DNA of 64,000 nt. Origin: an uncultured Lachnospiraceae bacterium (GTDB lineage: Bacteria > Bacillota > Clostridia > Lachnospirales > Lachnospiraceae). Shown piece by piece: positions 52,975 through 61,071 of the stretch. The translations under genes were made by a program, and so were the position numbers. The stretch is taken from assembly GCA_947629385.1 (NCBI GenBank), contig CANRDO010000004.1, positions 1 through 64,000 of the forward strand, written 5' to 3'. The notes under the pieces are model-generated. The model saw only the letters and a list, made by a program, of their open reading frames with translations. It did no database searches and had not been told where the DNA came from. Position 1 is the first letter of the stretch. Each line of letters begins with the position of its first letter.

Positions 52975-55474
52975 AACGGCCATAAAAATGAGCCGTGAAG
53001 GACTTATGGAAGAAAACCTCCACGACCACACGGCTGTCCGTGCCGGCAGGAAACGCAGTGGGCAGATGATATTGCCGCAGAGGGCAGATGACAGTTTCGG
53101 CCTTACACGTGCAAAGGGCAGGCCGGATGACCGGGTGAAAAAGGAAAAGGGACGGTTCCGCCATAAGGGAATTTTGGAAAATGATGATTCTGCGGAACTG
53201 GAGGAACCTGTACTGTTGGAAAAGGGCGATGATTCCGGAAGGGACAGCCGGCTGAGGAAGAAACTGTATGGGAGCCGGGAAGAGGACGGCGAGCTGTCCG
53301 GGCAGGATGGGGAAGATGCATTACCGGATATGGATGACGGGGATATGCCGGAGGAAAATGCGCGTCCGGCACGGATGCAGGCTTTCCGGCAGAGAACGTC
53401 TGCGGCAAGGAATTATGGGGCGGCTGCTGTTGGGACAAGGCACAGCAGGCAGAAAAGGCAGGTGCAGAAGTCTGCACGCGCTGAGAAGGAAAAGCGGGAG
53501 CTTGGGAAAGAGCAGACAGATGGAGAGAGAAAGGAGACTTCAAGATTCCGCCAGACGCAGGAAGCGGGGGAACAATCCCTGGACAGTTTCCGTGAAGAAA
53601 TCGGAGCAAAAGCGAAACGGGAGCGGCTGAACCAGGAACAGAGGAAAAAAGCAAGGCTTGTTTTCGATGCAGATGATGGAAATGTCCGGATTACCGGTAC
53701 TGTAAAAAAGGCCGGAAGTGCTGCTGCAGGCGCGGCTTCCATCTATCTGCATGGGAAAGCACATGAGGCAGAACAGGAGAATGCGGCGCTTGAAGGTTCC
53801 CACAAAGCGGAGCTTCTGTCAGAAAGTGCCCTGCGCAGCGCCCTGCACAAGTCAGGCCGGGGACTGCAGCGGGGAATACGTCTTGATGCGGTCTCAGCAG
53901 ATGGCAGGCGCCTGCGCACGGATGCTGTCACGGAAACGGTCCAGTCTGTCAGCCGGCGTGAGATTTGGGAAGGCCGTACAAGGGAGAATATTGTAAAGCG
54001 ATTCTGGCAGAAACAACGGTATAAAAAAGCGTATCAGGCCGCGCGGCAGGGAAAACAGGAAGCGCAGGAGACAATCCGCACCACGCAGACAGTACTTGCG
54101 AAGGCAAAGAGGGCGCTTGCGGAGGCTGCCGGGCGCAACAAAGGGATATTTGGCGTGGTGGCGGCTATGGTGATCCTGTTCGCACTGATGGCGATGAGCC
54201 TTACGAGCTGCGGTTCGCTGATCCAGGGTGCCACGTCAAGCATATCCGGGACAACTTATCCGAGTACGGACGAGGACATATATGCTGTGGAAAATGCGTA
54301 TCAGGCCCTGGAGCGGGGACTGAATGCCCAGATCAACAATGCAGAAACATTTTATCTCGGTTATGACGAATACCGATACCAGATCGACGAGATCTCGCAC
54401 AATCCTTATCATCTGATCTCGTATTTTACAGCAAAGTATGGGGAGTTTACCTATGAACAGGTGGCGGATGAGATTGAGGAGATCTTCCGTCAGCAGTACA
54501 GCCTTTCCACGGACGGGCAGGATGCGACTGTGACCGAAACACGGACCGTGCGTGTCGGGGATTCATTGGGACAGGTTGTGACAAGCGGATACTGCAGTTG
54601 TCCGATCTGCTGCGGAATCTGGTCTGGCGGTCCGACTGCGAGCGGGGTTTATCCGACCGCTAACCATACGATAGCGGTGGATGCGTCAAATCCTTTCGTG
54701 CCGATGGGGACAAAAGTAATCATGAACGGTGTGGAATATGTTGTGGAGGATACAGGCGGCTTTGCACAGTACGGTGTCCAGTTCGATGTTTATTATGATG
54801 ACCACTCGGCGGCGGCAGCGCATGGGCACCAGACATGGGAAGCGTACATAGCAGATGATAACGGAAGCCGCGAGGTGGAAGTAACAAGTACAAGAAATGT
54901 AAAACGCCTGGATGTGACGGTTACGAACCACAGCCTTGATGCTGTGCTGCAAAGCCGCATGGATGAGAATGAGACAAAACGCTATGACCTGTATAACACG
55001 ACTTATGGACACAGGGATTACCTGTTTGACATGAACGCCCTGCCGAGCGGTGGGGACGGGTTCGGATACCAGATTCCTGCGGAGGCGCTGTCTGACCGGA
55101 AGTTTGCGAATATGATCCAGGAAGCGGAAAAATACCTCGGCTATCCGTATGTATGGGGAGGTTCGTCGCGTTCCACGAGTTTTGACTGCTCCGGGTTTGT
55201 AAGCTGGGTGATCAATAACTGCGGAAATGGATGGAATGTCGGAAGGGCGACCGCTGACGGCCTGCGGAGCTATTGCGCATACGTCTCCCCGGCACAGGCG
55301 AAACCGGGGGATTTGATCTTCTTTCAGGGAACATATAACACGCCGGGGGCAAGCCACGTCGGGATTTATGTGGGGAATAACATGATGATACACTGCGGGA
55401 ATCCGATCCAGTATACGAGCATCGCGACCTCATACTGGCAGGAGCATTTCATGGCGTTTGGCAGAATCCAGTAA
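52943..55474 (+). CDS. mating-channel cell-wall hydrolase, 3D domain plus NlpC/P60 (CD1108 type)
   Basis: An 843-residue protein. Residues 1-390 are highly charged and cytoplasmic; a transmembrane helix lies ~405-425 (GVVAAMVILFALMAMSLTSC). Outside it are a 3D (Asp-Asp-Asp) domain ~545-625 (SGYCSCPICCGIWSGG, TIAVDASNPFVPMGT, VEDTGGF) and a C-terminal NlpC/P60 peptidase ~725-843 with catalytic Cys in TSFDCSGFVSW and His in GASHVGIYVG. It would open peptidoglycan for the mating pore, like VirB1-type lytic enzymes. Confidence 0.88.
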   Translation: MQKQRYRARDKTAIKMSREGLMEENLHDHTAVRAGRKRSGQMILPQRADDSFGLTRAKGRPDDRVKKEKGRFRHKGILENDDSAELEEPVLLEKGDDSGRDSRLRKKLYGSREEDGELSGQDGEDALPDMDDGDMPEENARPARMQAFRQRTSAARNYGAAAVGTRHSRQKRQVQKSARAEKEKRELGKEQTDGERKETSRFRQTQEAGEQSLDSFREEIGAKAKRERLNQEQRKKARLVFDADDGNVRITGTVKKAGSAAAGAASIYLHGKAHEAEQENAALEGSHKAELLSESALRSALHKSGRGLQRGIRLDAVSADGRRLRTDAVTETVQSVSRREIWEGRTRENIVKRFWQKQRYKKAYQAARQGKQEAQETIRTTQTVLAKAKRALAEAAGRNKGIFGVVAAMVILFALMAMSLTSCGSLIQGATSSISGTTYPSTDEDIYAVENAYQALERGLNAQINNAETFYLGYDEYRYQIDEISHNPYHLISYFTAKYGEFTYEQVADEIEEIFRQQYSLSTDGQDATVTETRTVRVGDSLGQVVTSGYCSCPICCGIWSGGPTASGVYPTANHTIAVDASNPFVPMGTKVIMNGVEYVVEDTGGFAQYGVQFDVYYDDHSAAAAHGHQTWEAYIADDNGSREVEVTSTRNVKRLDVTVTNHSLDAVLQSRMDENETKRYDLYNTTYGHRDYLFDMNALPSGGDGFGYQIPAEALSDRKFANMIQEAEKYLGYPYVWGGSSRSTSFDCSGFVSWVINNCGNGWNVGRATADGLRSYCAYVSPAQAKPGDLIFFQGTYNTPGASHVGIYVGNNMMIHCGNPIQYTSIATSYWQEHFMAFGRIQ

Positions 55475-55487
55475 AGGAGGCAGGAAA

Positions 55488-55817
55488 ATGAGGGACAGGC
55501 TTGAGCGTATATACAGCGAGATCCAGAGGACGGAAGCAAAACTGGAGGGCTATAAGGCGAGGCTTGCAGATTTGAATACTGCAATGAAACAGGCAGAGGA
55601 CGCGGAGATCATACGGGCATTCCGGACTTTGAAACTGACTGGCCGTGACCTGATCGACGTTTTGAAAGGGATTCGGGCAGGGACGGTCAGGCTGCAGGAT
55701 GTGGAAGCGGCAGCGGATGCCGTGACGGGAAGAAGCAGGCAGCCGCGCGAGACAAAAAAAGAAACGGTGCCGGAAGAAAGGGCATCAGAAAGAGGGGAAA
55801 CAGACAATGAAAAATAA
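55488..55817 (+). CDS. DUF4315 family ICE protein
   Basis: A 109-residue charged protein. Its N-terminal half is a predicted coiled coil (LERIYSEIQRTEAKLEGYKA), with the family stretch LKLTGRDLIDVLKGI near residue 50. It is encoded in this position in CTn-type elements. GGAGG precedes the ATG. It overlaps the next gene by 11 bases. Confidence 0.82.
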   Translation: MRDRLERIYSEIQRTEAKLEGYKARLADLNTAMKQAEDAEIIRAFRTLKLTGRDLIDVLKGIRAGTVRLQDVEAAADAVTGRSRQPRETKKETVPEERASERGETDNEK

Positions 55818-56460
55818 GATCAGATGGATTGCTGCGGCAGTCCTGGCAATGGGTATGATGTGCGGAAGCATGACGGTTTCTGCTTTTGTGGACGAGACGG
55901 CTATGGAGGAGAATGTGGATGTTTACATCGGGGAGACCGAACCGGAAACCGAGGCAACGCCGTTTGCGATTCCGGGGAATGGACAGCTCGTGGATGATAA
56001 GGAAAACGACGACACGAAACAATTCCTGACCGTGCAGACGAAGAACGGCAATACGTTCTTTCTGGTCATTGACCGTTCGAGCAATATGGAGAATGTCTAT
56101 ATGCTTTCCATGATCGACGAGGACGACTTTGCAGAGTTCATCCCGGAAGGGCAGGAGGGCGAAACGGAGACGGAAGCACCGACGGTCTGGATGCCAGAGA
56201 CCGAACCTGAGCCGGTGGAGACGGAGCCTCCCGCTTTGCAGGAGACGGAGCAGGAGACGGAACCAGCACAGGAAGGTATGGGCGGTCAGGCCGTTTTATG
56301 GGGCGGCATTCTGATCGCTATCCTGATTGCATTGTTTTTCTATATGAAAGTAGTAAAACCGAAGAAGTCCGGGGAAGGTGCAGAAAGCGAGGATCTTGAG
56401 TTCTACGATGACGGAACATATATCCGGGACGACCAGGATGATGATCCAGACAATGATTAA
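55807..56460 (+). CDS. DUF4366 family ICE membrane protein
   Basis: A 217-residue protein: signal peptide ~1-26 (MKNKIRWIAAAVLAMGMMCG), an extracellular ~120-residue part with FLTVQTKNGNTFFLVIDRS, an acidic Glu/Thr/Pro-rich linker, one transmembrane helix ~163-180 and a short acidic cytoplasmic tail. It matches the CD1107-type family of CTn elements, probably a cell-surface component of the mating apparatus. Confidence 0.84.
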   Translation: MKNKIRWIAAAVLAMGMMCGSMTVSAFVDETAMEENVDVYIGETEPETEATPFAIPGNGQLVDDKENDDTKQFLTVQTKNGNTFFLVIDRSSNMENVYMLSMIDEDDFAEFIPEGQEGETETEAPTVWMPETEPEPVETEPPALQETEQETEPAQEGMGGQAVLWGGILIAILIALFFYMKVVKPKKSGEGAESEDLEFYDDGTYIRDDQDDDPDND

Positions 56461-56479
56461 AGACAGGGGGTAAAACAAA

Positions 56480-58585
56480 ATGATACTAGTGATAGGGGAA
56501 AAGCCAAGTGTCGGGATGGCACTGGCAAAGGTTTTGGGAGCAGGGAACAGAAAGAACGGATATCTGGAGGGGAAAGATATACTTGTCAGTTGGTGTCTCG
56601 GACATCTGGCAGAATATGCCATGCCGGAGGTGTACGGTGAGCAGTACCAGAAATGGGATTTTTCCGACCTCCCGATCATTCCGGAGCAGTGGAGGCTTGT
56701 GATTGCAGGCGAGAAGAAGGAGCAGTTTGAGATCCTCAAGGGGCTGCTGAACCGCGATGATGTGGAATATGTCGTGAATGGCTGCGATGCCGGGCGCGAA
56801 GGTGAGCTGATTTTCAGGCGGGTTTATGACCTGTCGGGCAGCCGTATCCCGGTCAGACGCCTGTGGATCAGTTCAATGGAAGACCAGGCAGTCCGGGAAG
56901 GCTTTGAACACCTGAAAGATGCGCAGGAGTATGCGGATCTCTGTACGGCTTCCATCTGCCGGGCGCAGGCAGACTGGCTTGTCGGCATGAATGCGACGCG
57001 GGCTTTCACTACGAAATATTTCAAGAAGCTGTCGGTGGGGCGTGTGCAGACTCCCACACTTGCGATGCTTGTAGAGCGGCAGGACAGGATCAGTAATTTT
57101 GTGAAGGAGACTTTTTTTAAGGCTGCTTTATCCGGGAACCGGTTACTGGCGTTGTCTGAAAGCATGGACAACGAGGCTGAATGTGACGCCCTCGTGGAAC
57201 GCTGCCAGGGAAAGCCCGCGGTGGTAAGCAAAGTGAGAAAGACGGTGCGCAAGACGGCGCCGCCGAAACTGTACGACCTGACCACGCTGCAGAGGGAAGC
57301 AAATCGCTTTTTCGGTTATACGGCGCAGGAGACGTTAAAGGAACTACAGGCATTATATGAGGCAAAGCTCGTCACATATCCGAGGACGGACAGCCAGTAT
57401 ATCACTTCGGACATGAAGCTGACGGCATACGAGCTGCTTGGGAAACTGCCGTCCGTGCTTCCGTTTCTCCCGGCAGGCTGCATCCGGCGAAATGTGGATA
57501 GTATCATCAATGATGCAAAGGTAACTGACCATCATGCGCTGCTCCCGACAAAGGAAGCAATGGGAAAAGACTGGAACAGCTTGCCCGAAAAGCAGAGGAA
57601 TATCCTGACACTGATCACGCAGCGGCTTGCGCAGGCGGTTTCGGAGGATCATGTTTTTGAGGATACGGATGTCGAGGTACAGTGTGAAGGGAGCGCTTTC
57701 AAGGCAAAGGGGAAGAAGGTTCTGCAGGCCGGTTTCCGACAGATTGAGGATGCCTTCCGGAAAGAATACCGACAGGGGAACCGTGACGGGGAAAGACCGG
57801 ATTCTGAGGGCAGTGTTTTTCCTCCGGAGCTTTTTGAAGGGATGCAGATTCCACACGTTTCAATGGAAAAAACCAGACATTTCACCTCGCCGCCACAGCC
57901 CTATACCGAAGATACGCTCCTGCTCGCTATGGAAAGGGCCGGGAACAAGGAATTTGATGTGGATACGGAAAAGAAAGGGCTTGGGACGCCGGCAACGAGG
58001 GCCGGTATCATCGAGAAGCTGATCAGATCCGGCTATGCCGTGCGCAAAGGGAAGCAGATCATTCCCACGAAAGACGGATGTGACCTTGTAAGCGTTCTGC
58101 CAGATTATCTGAAATCACCGTCCATGACGGCAGAGTGGGAGAACAGGCTGCTGCAGATGGAACGGGGACAGCTTGATGGGGTGGTATTCATGAAGGAGAT
58201 CATGGAACTGATTGACCGTATGCTTGCGGAGTGCAGCCAGATTCCGGCAGAGGAACTGAACCGTTTCCACCCGAAGGAAAAGATTGGCGTCTGCCCGGTG
58301 TGTGGAAGCCCTGTCTATGAAGGAAAGAAGAATTTCTACTGCGCCAACCGAGAGTGTGCCTTTGCACTGTGGAAAGAGAGCCGATACCTTACCGGCATGA
58401 GAAAGACGATCGACAAACACATGGCACAGGAACTTTTATCTTCCGGGAGGACGCGTGTGACAGATTTCTATTCGCAGAAAAAGGGAAGGAACTTTACGGC
58501 GGATCTGCTCATGGAGGCTTCTGATGGGCGGGCGAACTTTAAGCTGGAGTTTCCAAAGAAAAATCAGAAAAATCGTAAAAGGTAA
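56480..58585 (+). CDS. topB: DNA topoisomerase III (TopB)
   Basis: A 701-residue type IA topoisomerase. Toprim domain at the N-terminus (LVIGEKPSVGMALAKV), acidic metal site in CDAGREGELIFR near residue 95, and active-site Tyr in VTYPRTDSQY near 300. The C-terminal zinc ribbon has CPVCGSPVYEGKKNFYCANR near 612. ICE-borne TopB helps resolve transferred or replicating DNA. Start follows AGGGGG. The cargo cassette begins 140 bases downstream on the other strand. Confidence 0.95.
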   Translation: MILVIGEKPSVGMALAKVLGAGNRKNGYLEGKDILVSWCLGHLAEYAMPEVYGEQYQKWDFSDLPIIPEQWRLVIAGEKKEQFEILKGLLNRDDVEYVVNGCDAGREGELIFRRVYDLSGSRIPVRRLWISSMEDQAVREGFEHLKDAQEYADLCTASICRAQADWLVGMNATRAFTTKYFKKLSVGRVQTPTLAMLVERQDRISNFVKETFFKAALSGNRLLALSESMDNEAECDALVERCQGKPAVVSKVRKTVRKTAPPKLYDLTTLQREANRFFGYTAQETLKELQALYEAKLVTYPRTDSQYITSDMKLTAYELLGKLPSVLPFLPAGCIRRNVDSIINDAKVTDHHALLPTKEAMGKDWNSLPEKQRNILTLITQRLAQAVSEDHVFEDTDVEVQCEGSAFKAKGKKVLQAGFRQIEDAFRKEYRQGNRDGERPDSEGSVFPPELFEGMQIPHVSMEKTRHFTSPPQPYTEDTLLLAMERAGNKEFDVDTEKKGLGTPATRAGIIEKLIRSGYAVRKGKQIIPTKDGCDLVSVLPDYLKSPSMTAEWENRLLQMERGQLDGVVFMKEIMELIDRMLAECSQIPAEELNRFHPKEKIGVCPVCGSPVYEGKKNFYCANRECAFALWKESRYLTGMRKTIDKHMAQELLSSGRTRVTDFYSQKKGRNFTADLLMEASDGRANFKLEFPKKNQKNRKR

Positions 58586-58726
58586 AATATCTTCTCGTAA
58601 ATAGCGCATGTTTGATATAATGCGAAAATAGGAATCGAACAAGACGAAGAACACTATTTTTATATAGACGTAAATTTGGCATTGCACAGGAGAAATACTG
58701 GAAGCGGTAATGATTAATTTTGCGTA

Positions 58727-59881
58727 TTAGTTTCTGAGACTAAAACCTTCTTTTACCAAGCTTTCAGCATCATATTCGGATATTGGGATGATTTTTCCAC
58801 TGAAAATAAAATAGTAGTCCTTTTCTTTCTGGATAATCCATGATTTTGCTGGGTCTACATATATAGCGCCGTCTTGTTCGATTTCTTCTATAGGTGCCTC
58901 ATAGTGGGGAATCGGAATTATTACATAAGAGAATAAAAAAAGCATTATGGTAATGAGTGCTATGATATATACGGAAGGAAGCATTTTACGCATTTTATAT
59001 TGCAACCGAAGAATATGAAAGCGTTCTTGTTCAAATCCATTAACAGTACATTCTGCCAGGAAAACTGAGGATTCGGCTCTCTTTTTGGGATGCTTTGGAA
59101 TATGGATGTTTTGAATAATGTGTACAATAGTATTCATATATTCAATTGTATCTTCAGGGGGCAAGTGTTTTGTAACAGATGCATCACACCGGATTTCAAG
59201 AAGATGCGAAAAGTCACTTTGAAGAAGAAATAGAATAGGATTCCACCAAAAGACACACGTGAAGAGTTGATAAACAAATTTAAAATAAAGATGCCCATTG
59301 GCAAAATGTACCAACTCATGTGTCAATATGAAAGAAAGCTCTTTATCGCTATAGTTAATATCAGGCAAAAGGATATATTTGTGAAAAAGACCGATTCCAC
59401 AGGGAACCTGAATAGAAGGAGAACAATATACCGTGCAAGATATCGACTTGCCAAGGTGGGTGTAAAGTTTGGGTAACAGTTTATAGACTCTTTTTGGATC
59501 ATATAATTTTAAGAGATTGATTCCTTTCATATATCTCTGATAGCGCACAAGAAAATAAAACAAACTTATAAGGGCACCGATTCCCCAGACAATTAAAAAG
59601 ATATTCCACCAAGAAAAGGAATATGAAAACAATTTAAAATTCTTTTGAAGAAAGATAATATCACAAAATGATGCAAATAATCCTCCAAATGGGATACCTT
59701 TTGTGAAAGAGAAATCAATAGGAATGATTAATCTAAAGATGCAGAGTGTATAAGTAGTTAGAAATAAGACTGCCTCGACAGCGCTGGCAAGGAACATTTT
59801 CTTCCGAAGCATATGAATAATAAGAAGCGTCAAATCGCTCCATAATACCGCAAATAAGCATGAGAAAAATGTAATTTTCAT
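58727..59881 (-). CDS. M56 (BlaR1-like) membrane metallopeptidase without a penicillin-binding sensor
   Basis: A 384-residue integral membrane protein: several helices, then the zinc-peptidase motif LTHELVHFANGH near residue 189. Another transmembrane helix follows near 310, and only about 60 extracytoplasmic residues after that (GAIYVDPAKSWIIQKEKDYY). True BlaR1/MecR1 carry a ~250-residue penicillin-binding sensor here; it is absent, so the signal is not expected to be a beta-lactam sensed that way. Upon signalling it should cleave the BlaI-type repressor encoded four bases upstream. The gene is AT-rich compared with the ICE core, suggesting separate acquisition. Confidence 0.88.
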   Translation of the reverse strand: MKITFFSCLFAVLWSDLTLLIIHMLRKKMFLASAVEAVLFLTTYTLCIFRLIIPIDFSFTKGIPFGGLFASFCDIIFLQKNFKLFSYSFSWWNIFLIVWGIGALISLFYFLVRYQRYMKGINLLKLYDPKRVYKLLPKLYTHLGKSISCTVYCSPSIQVPCGIGLFHKYILLPDINYSDKELSFILTHELVHFANGHLYFKFVYQLFTCVFWWNPILFLLQSDFSHLLEIRCDASVTKHLPPEDTIEYMNTIVHIIQNIHIPKHPKKRAESSVFLAECTVNGFEQERFHILRLQYKMRKMLPSVYIIALITIMLFLFSYVIIPIPHYEAPIEEIEQDGAIYVDPAKSWIIQKEKDYYFIFSGKIIPISEYDAESLVKEGFSLRN

Positions 59882-59885
59882 CTAT

Positions 59886-60281
59886 TCACCTCAATGTTTC
59901 TTTGCGAAATTCTTGAATGATGTCCTCCAATTGTTTCACAATTTCTGCAGTATCCGACGAGGTCTGTTGAGCCAGTGAAACAGCCACTTTGCAAACAGAA
60001 TTGTGATCCAAGTTTATGGACAGTGCGAGCCGAGCTGCATACTCTTCTTTTGAAACAATGGGCTTAAACTGACGCGCGTATTGTGTGCCATATTGTAAAG
60101 TGCCGCAAGGTTCAATCATTTGCTTTTTTAGGAGCGATCGTATAAGGATGTAGATGTAACTTGACTTCCAGCCCTTCTCGGTCGAATGTTTAGACAATTC
60201 CACACTTGTTAATGGAGTGTCAACAGACCAGAATACATCCATTACCTGCTGTTCAGCTTGAGATAGTAGATTATTTTTCAT
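59886..60281 (-). CDS. BlaI/MecI-family repressor
   Basis: A 131-residue winged-helix repressor (LSQAEQQVMDVFWSVDTPLT at the N-terminus, SSYIYILIRSLLKKQMIEP as the DNA-reading region). Dimers bind operators and are inactivated by cleavage by the membrane peptidase; the cleavage region near residue 100 (SLAQQTSSDTAEIVKQLED) is present. It shares an operon with the M56 gene and faces the lipoprotein gene. A partial palindrome overlaps its promoter. Confidence 0.9.
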   Translation of the reverse strand: MKNNLLSQAEQQVMDVFWSVDTPLTSVELSKHSTEKGWKSSYIYILIRSLLKKQMIEPCGTLQYGTQYARQFKPIVSKEEYAARLALSINLDHNSVCKVAVSLAQQTSSDTAEIVKQLEDIIQEFRKETLR

Positions 60282-60323
60282 TTTGTTTTTTCCTCATGAA
60301 ATATTCAAATTGAATTATTTTAT

Positions 60324-60352
60324 ATTCTATAATAAAACGATAGTACTGTCAA
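60324..60352 (-). promoter_or_regulatory. promoter of the BlaI-M56 operon
   Basis: On the minus strand TTGACA (60352-60347), 17-base spacer, TAGAAT (60329-60324). Confidence 0.7.
60339..60350. promoter_or_regulatory. candidate BlaI-type operator
   Basis: GATAGTACTGTC is a near-palindrome (one mismatched pair in six) overlapping the -35 and spacer of the blaI promoter, a position suited to autorepression. It resembles the dyad shape of BlaI/MecI operators but is not a match to their TACA/TGTA consensus. Confidence 0.4.
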
Positions 60353-60366
60353 TGTTTGAAAATAGC

Positions 60367-60395
60367 TTTACAAAAAACATATTAGATGATAATAT
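60367..60395 (+). promoter_or_regulatory. promoter of the divergent lipoprotein gene
   Basis: TTTACA at 60367-60372, 17-base spacer, TAATAT at 60390-60395. A perfect 14-bp AT palindrome (60407-60420) lies just after the expected start site and could be a second operator. Confidence 0.6.
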
Positions 60396-60406
60396 ATATT
60401 TAACAA

Positions 60407-60420
60407 ATAATAATTATTAT
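60407..60420. promoter_or_regulatory. 14-bp perfect palindrome downstream of the lipoprotein promoter
   Basis: ATAATAATTATTAT at about +5 to +18 relative to the expected start of transcription; operator-like by position, though AT-rich sequence makes chance palindromes likelier. Confidence 0.35.
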
Positions 60421-60480
60421 CACTAGATGATTGCAAAGACCACATTTTATAAAGACAGGAATTTTACAGGGAGGCTCACG

Positions 60481-60843
60481 ATGAAAAAACTTACTAAGAT
60501 AATAAAAATGTACGTATTTGCTGTACTGGTCGGTTGTCTATTATGTGGATGTGTTCACAGGGAAGATTCATCTGCAGTAAAATTAGAAAGCGAAGAAAAT
60601 GAGTCAAAAAGTATGACAGAACAGGGAACATCTAATCAAGAGGTGCCTCATAAAACTAAAACAATTCCTCAAAATAAGGAGGAAAAGGAAAAGCTTTTCG
60701 GGAGAGTCACCAACTCAGGAGTCTGGATTCCGCCTAAGGATTCATACACTGATCCAAAAACAGGAGATGTTTATAATAGAGAAGGGACTCTGATTGGGAG
60801 CAGAAATAATGGGGTTATAGATGATTCAGATGCAGTAGGGTGA
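60481..60843 (+). CDS. small lipoprotein, likely output of the BlaI-type switch
   Basis: A 120-residue protein with a lipoprotein signal: hydrophobic stretch then LLCGC, with the lipidated Cys near residue 23. The mature part is hydrophilic (Ser/Glu/Lys-rich), ending in a compact-looking segment GRVTNSGVWIPPKDSYTDP and DVYNREGTLIGSRNNGV. No family recognised. It is divergent from the blaI-M56 operon across a region with two promoters and palindromes, so it is probably what the switch controls. GGGAGG precedes the ATG. A terminator follows. Confidence 0.72.
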   Translation: MKKLTKIIKMYVFAVLVGCLLCGCVHREDSSAVKLESEENESKSMTEQGTSNQEVPHKTKTIPQNKEEKEKLFGRVTNSGVWIPPKDSYTDPKTGDVYNREGTLIGSRNNGVIDDSDAVG

Positions 60844-60937
60844 CATTCATTAAAGAGTAGAATAAGCTTGGATGTTACTAAAGTGTCCAGGTGTCAGAAT
60901 AATTGAATTAAAAAGTTTCTTGATGCAGTATCAAAGA

Positions 60938-60970
60938 GTGTATGGATAAATTATTTCCATGCACTTTTTT
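60938..60970 (+). terminator. terminator after the lipoprotein gene
   Basis: GTGTATGGA (60938-60946) pairs with TCCATGCAC (60956-60964; one G-T pair) and is followed by six T. Confidence 0.85.
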
Positions 60971-60993
60971 ATATCGCAGAGAGGAGGAATTTG

Positions 60994-61071
60994 TTGAGAA
61001 AGGAAGAGATTGATATATGGCAAAACTTAGGGACATCCGTTTCCTTGCGTCGGAAACGGCGAAAAGCGTAA
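60994..61071 (+). CDS. possible 25-codon leader ORF overlapping the long ICE gene
   Basis: TTG at 60994 stands six bases after the strong site GAGGAGG (60981-60987) and opens a 25-codon frame (RKEEIDIWQNLGTSVSLRRK, then RKA) ending at TAA 61069-61071. It overlaps the start of the long gene in another frame. It may be a translational coupling ORF, or the strong site may serve the long gene directly at unusual spacing. Confidence 0.25.
   Translation: MRKEEIDIWQNLGTSVSLRRKRRKA

Noticed and set aside
58727..60281. Beta-lactam resistance locus
   Set aside because: BlaI and M56 proteins are present but there is no beta-lactamase or PBP gene, and the M56 protein lacks the penicillin-binding sensor.
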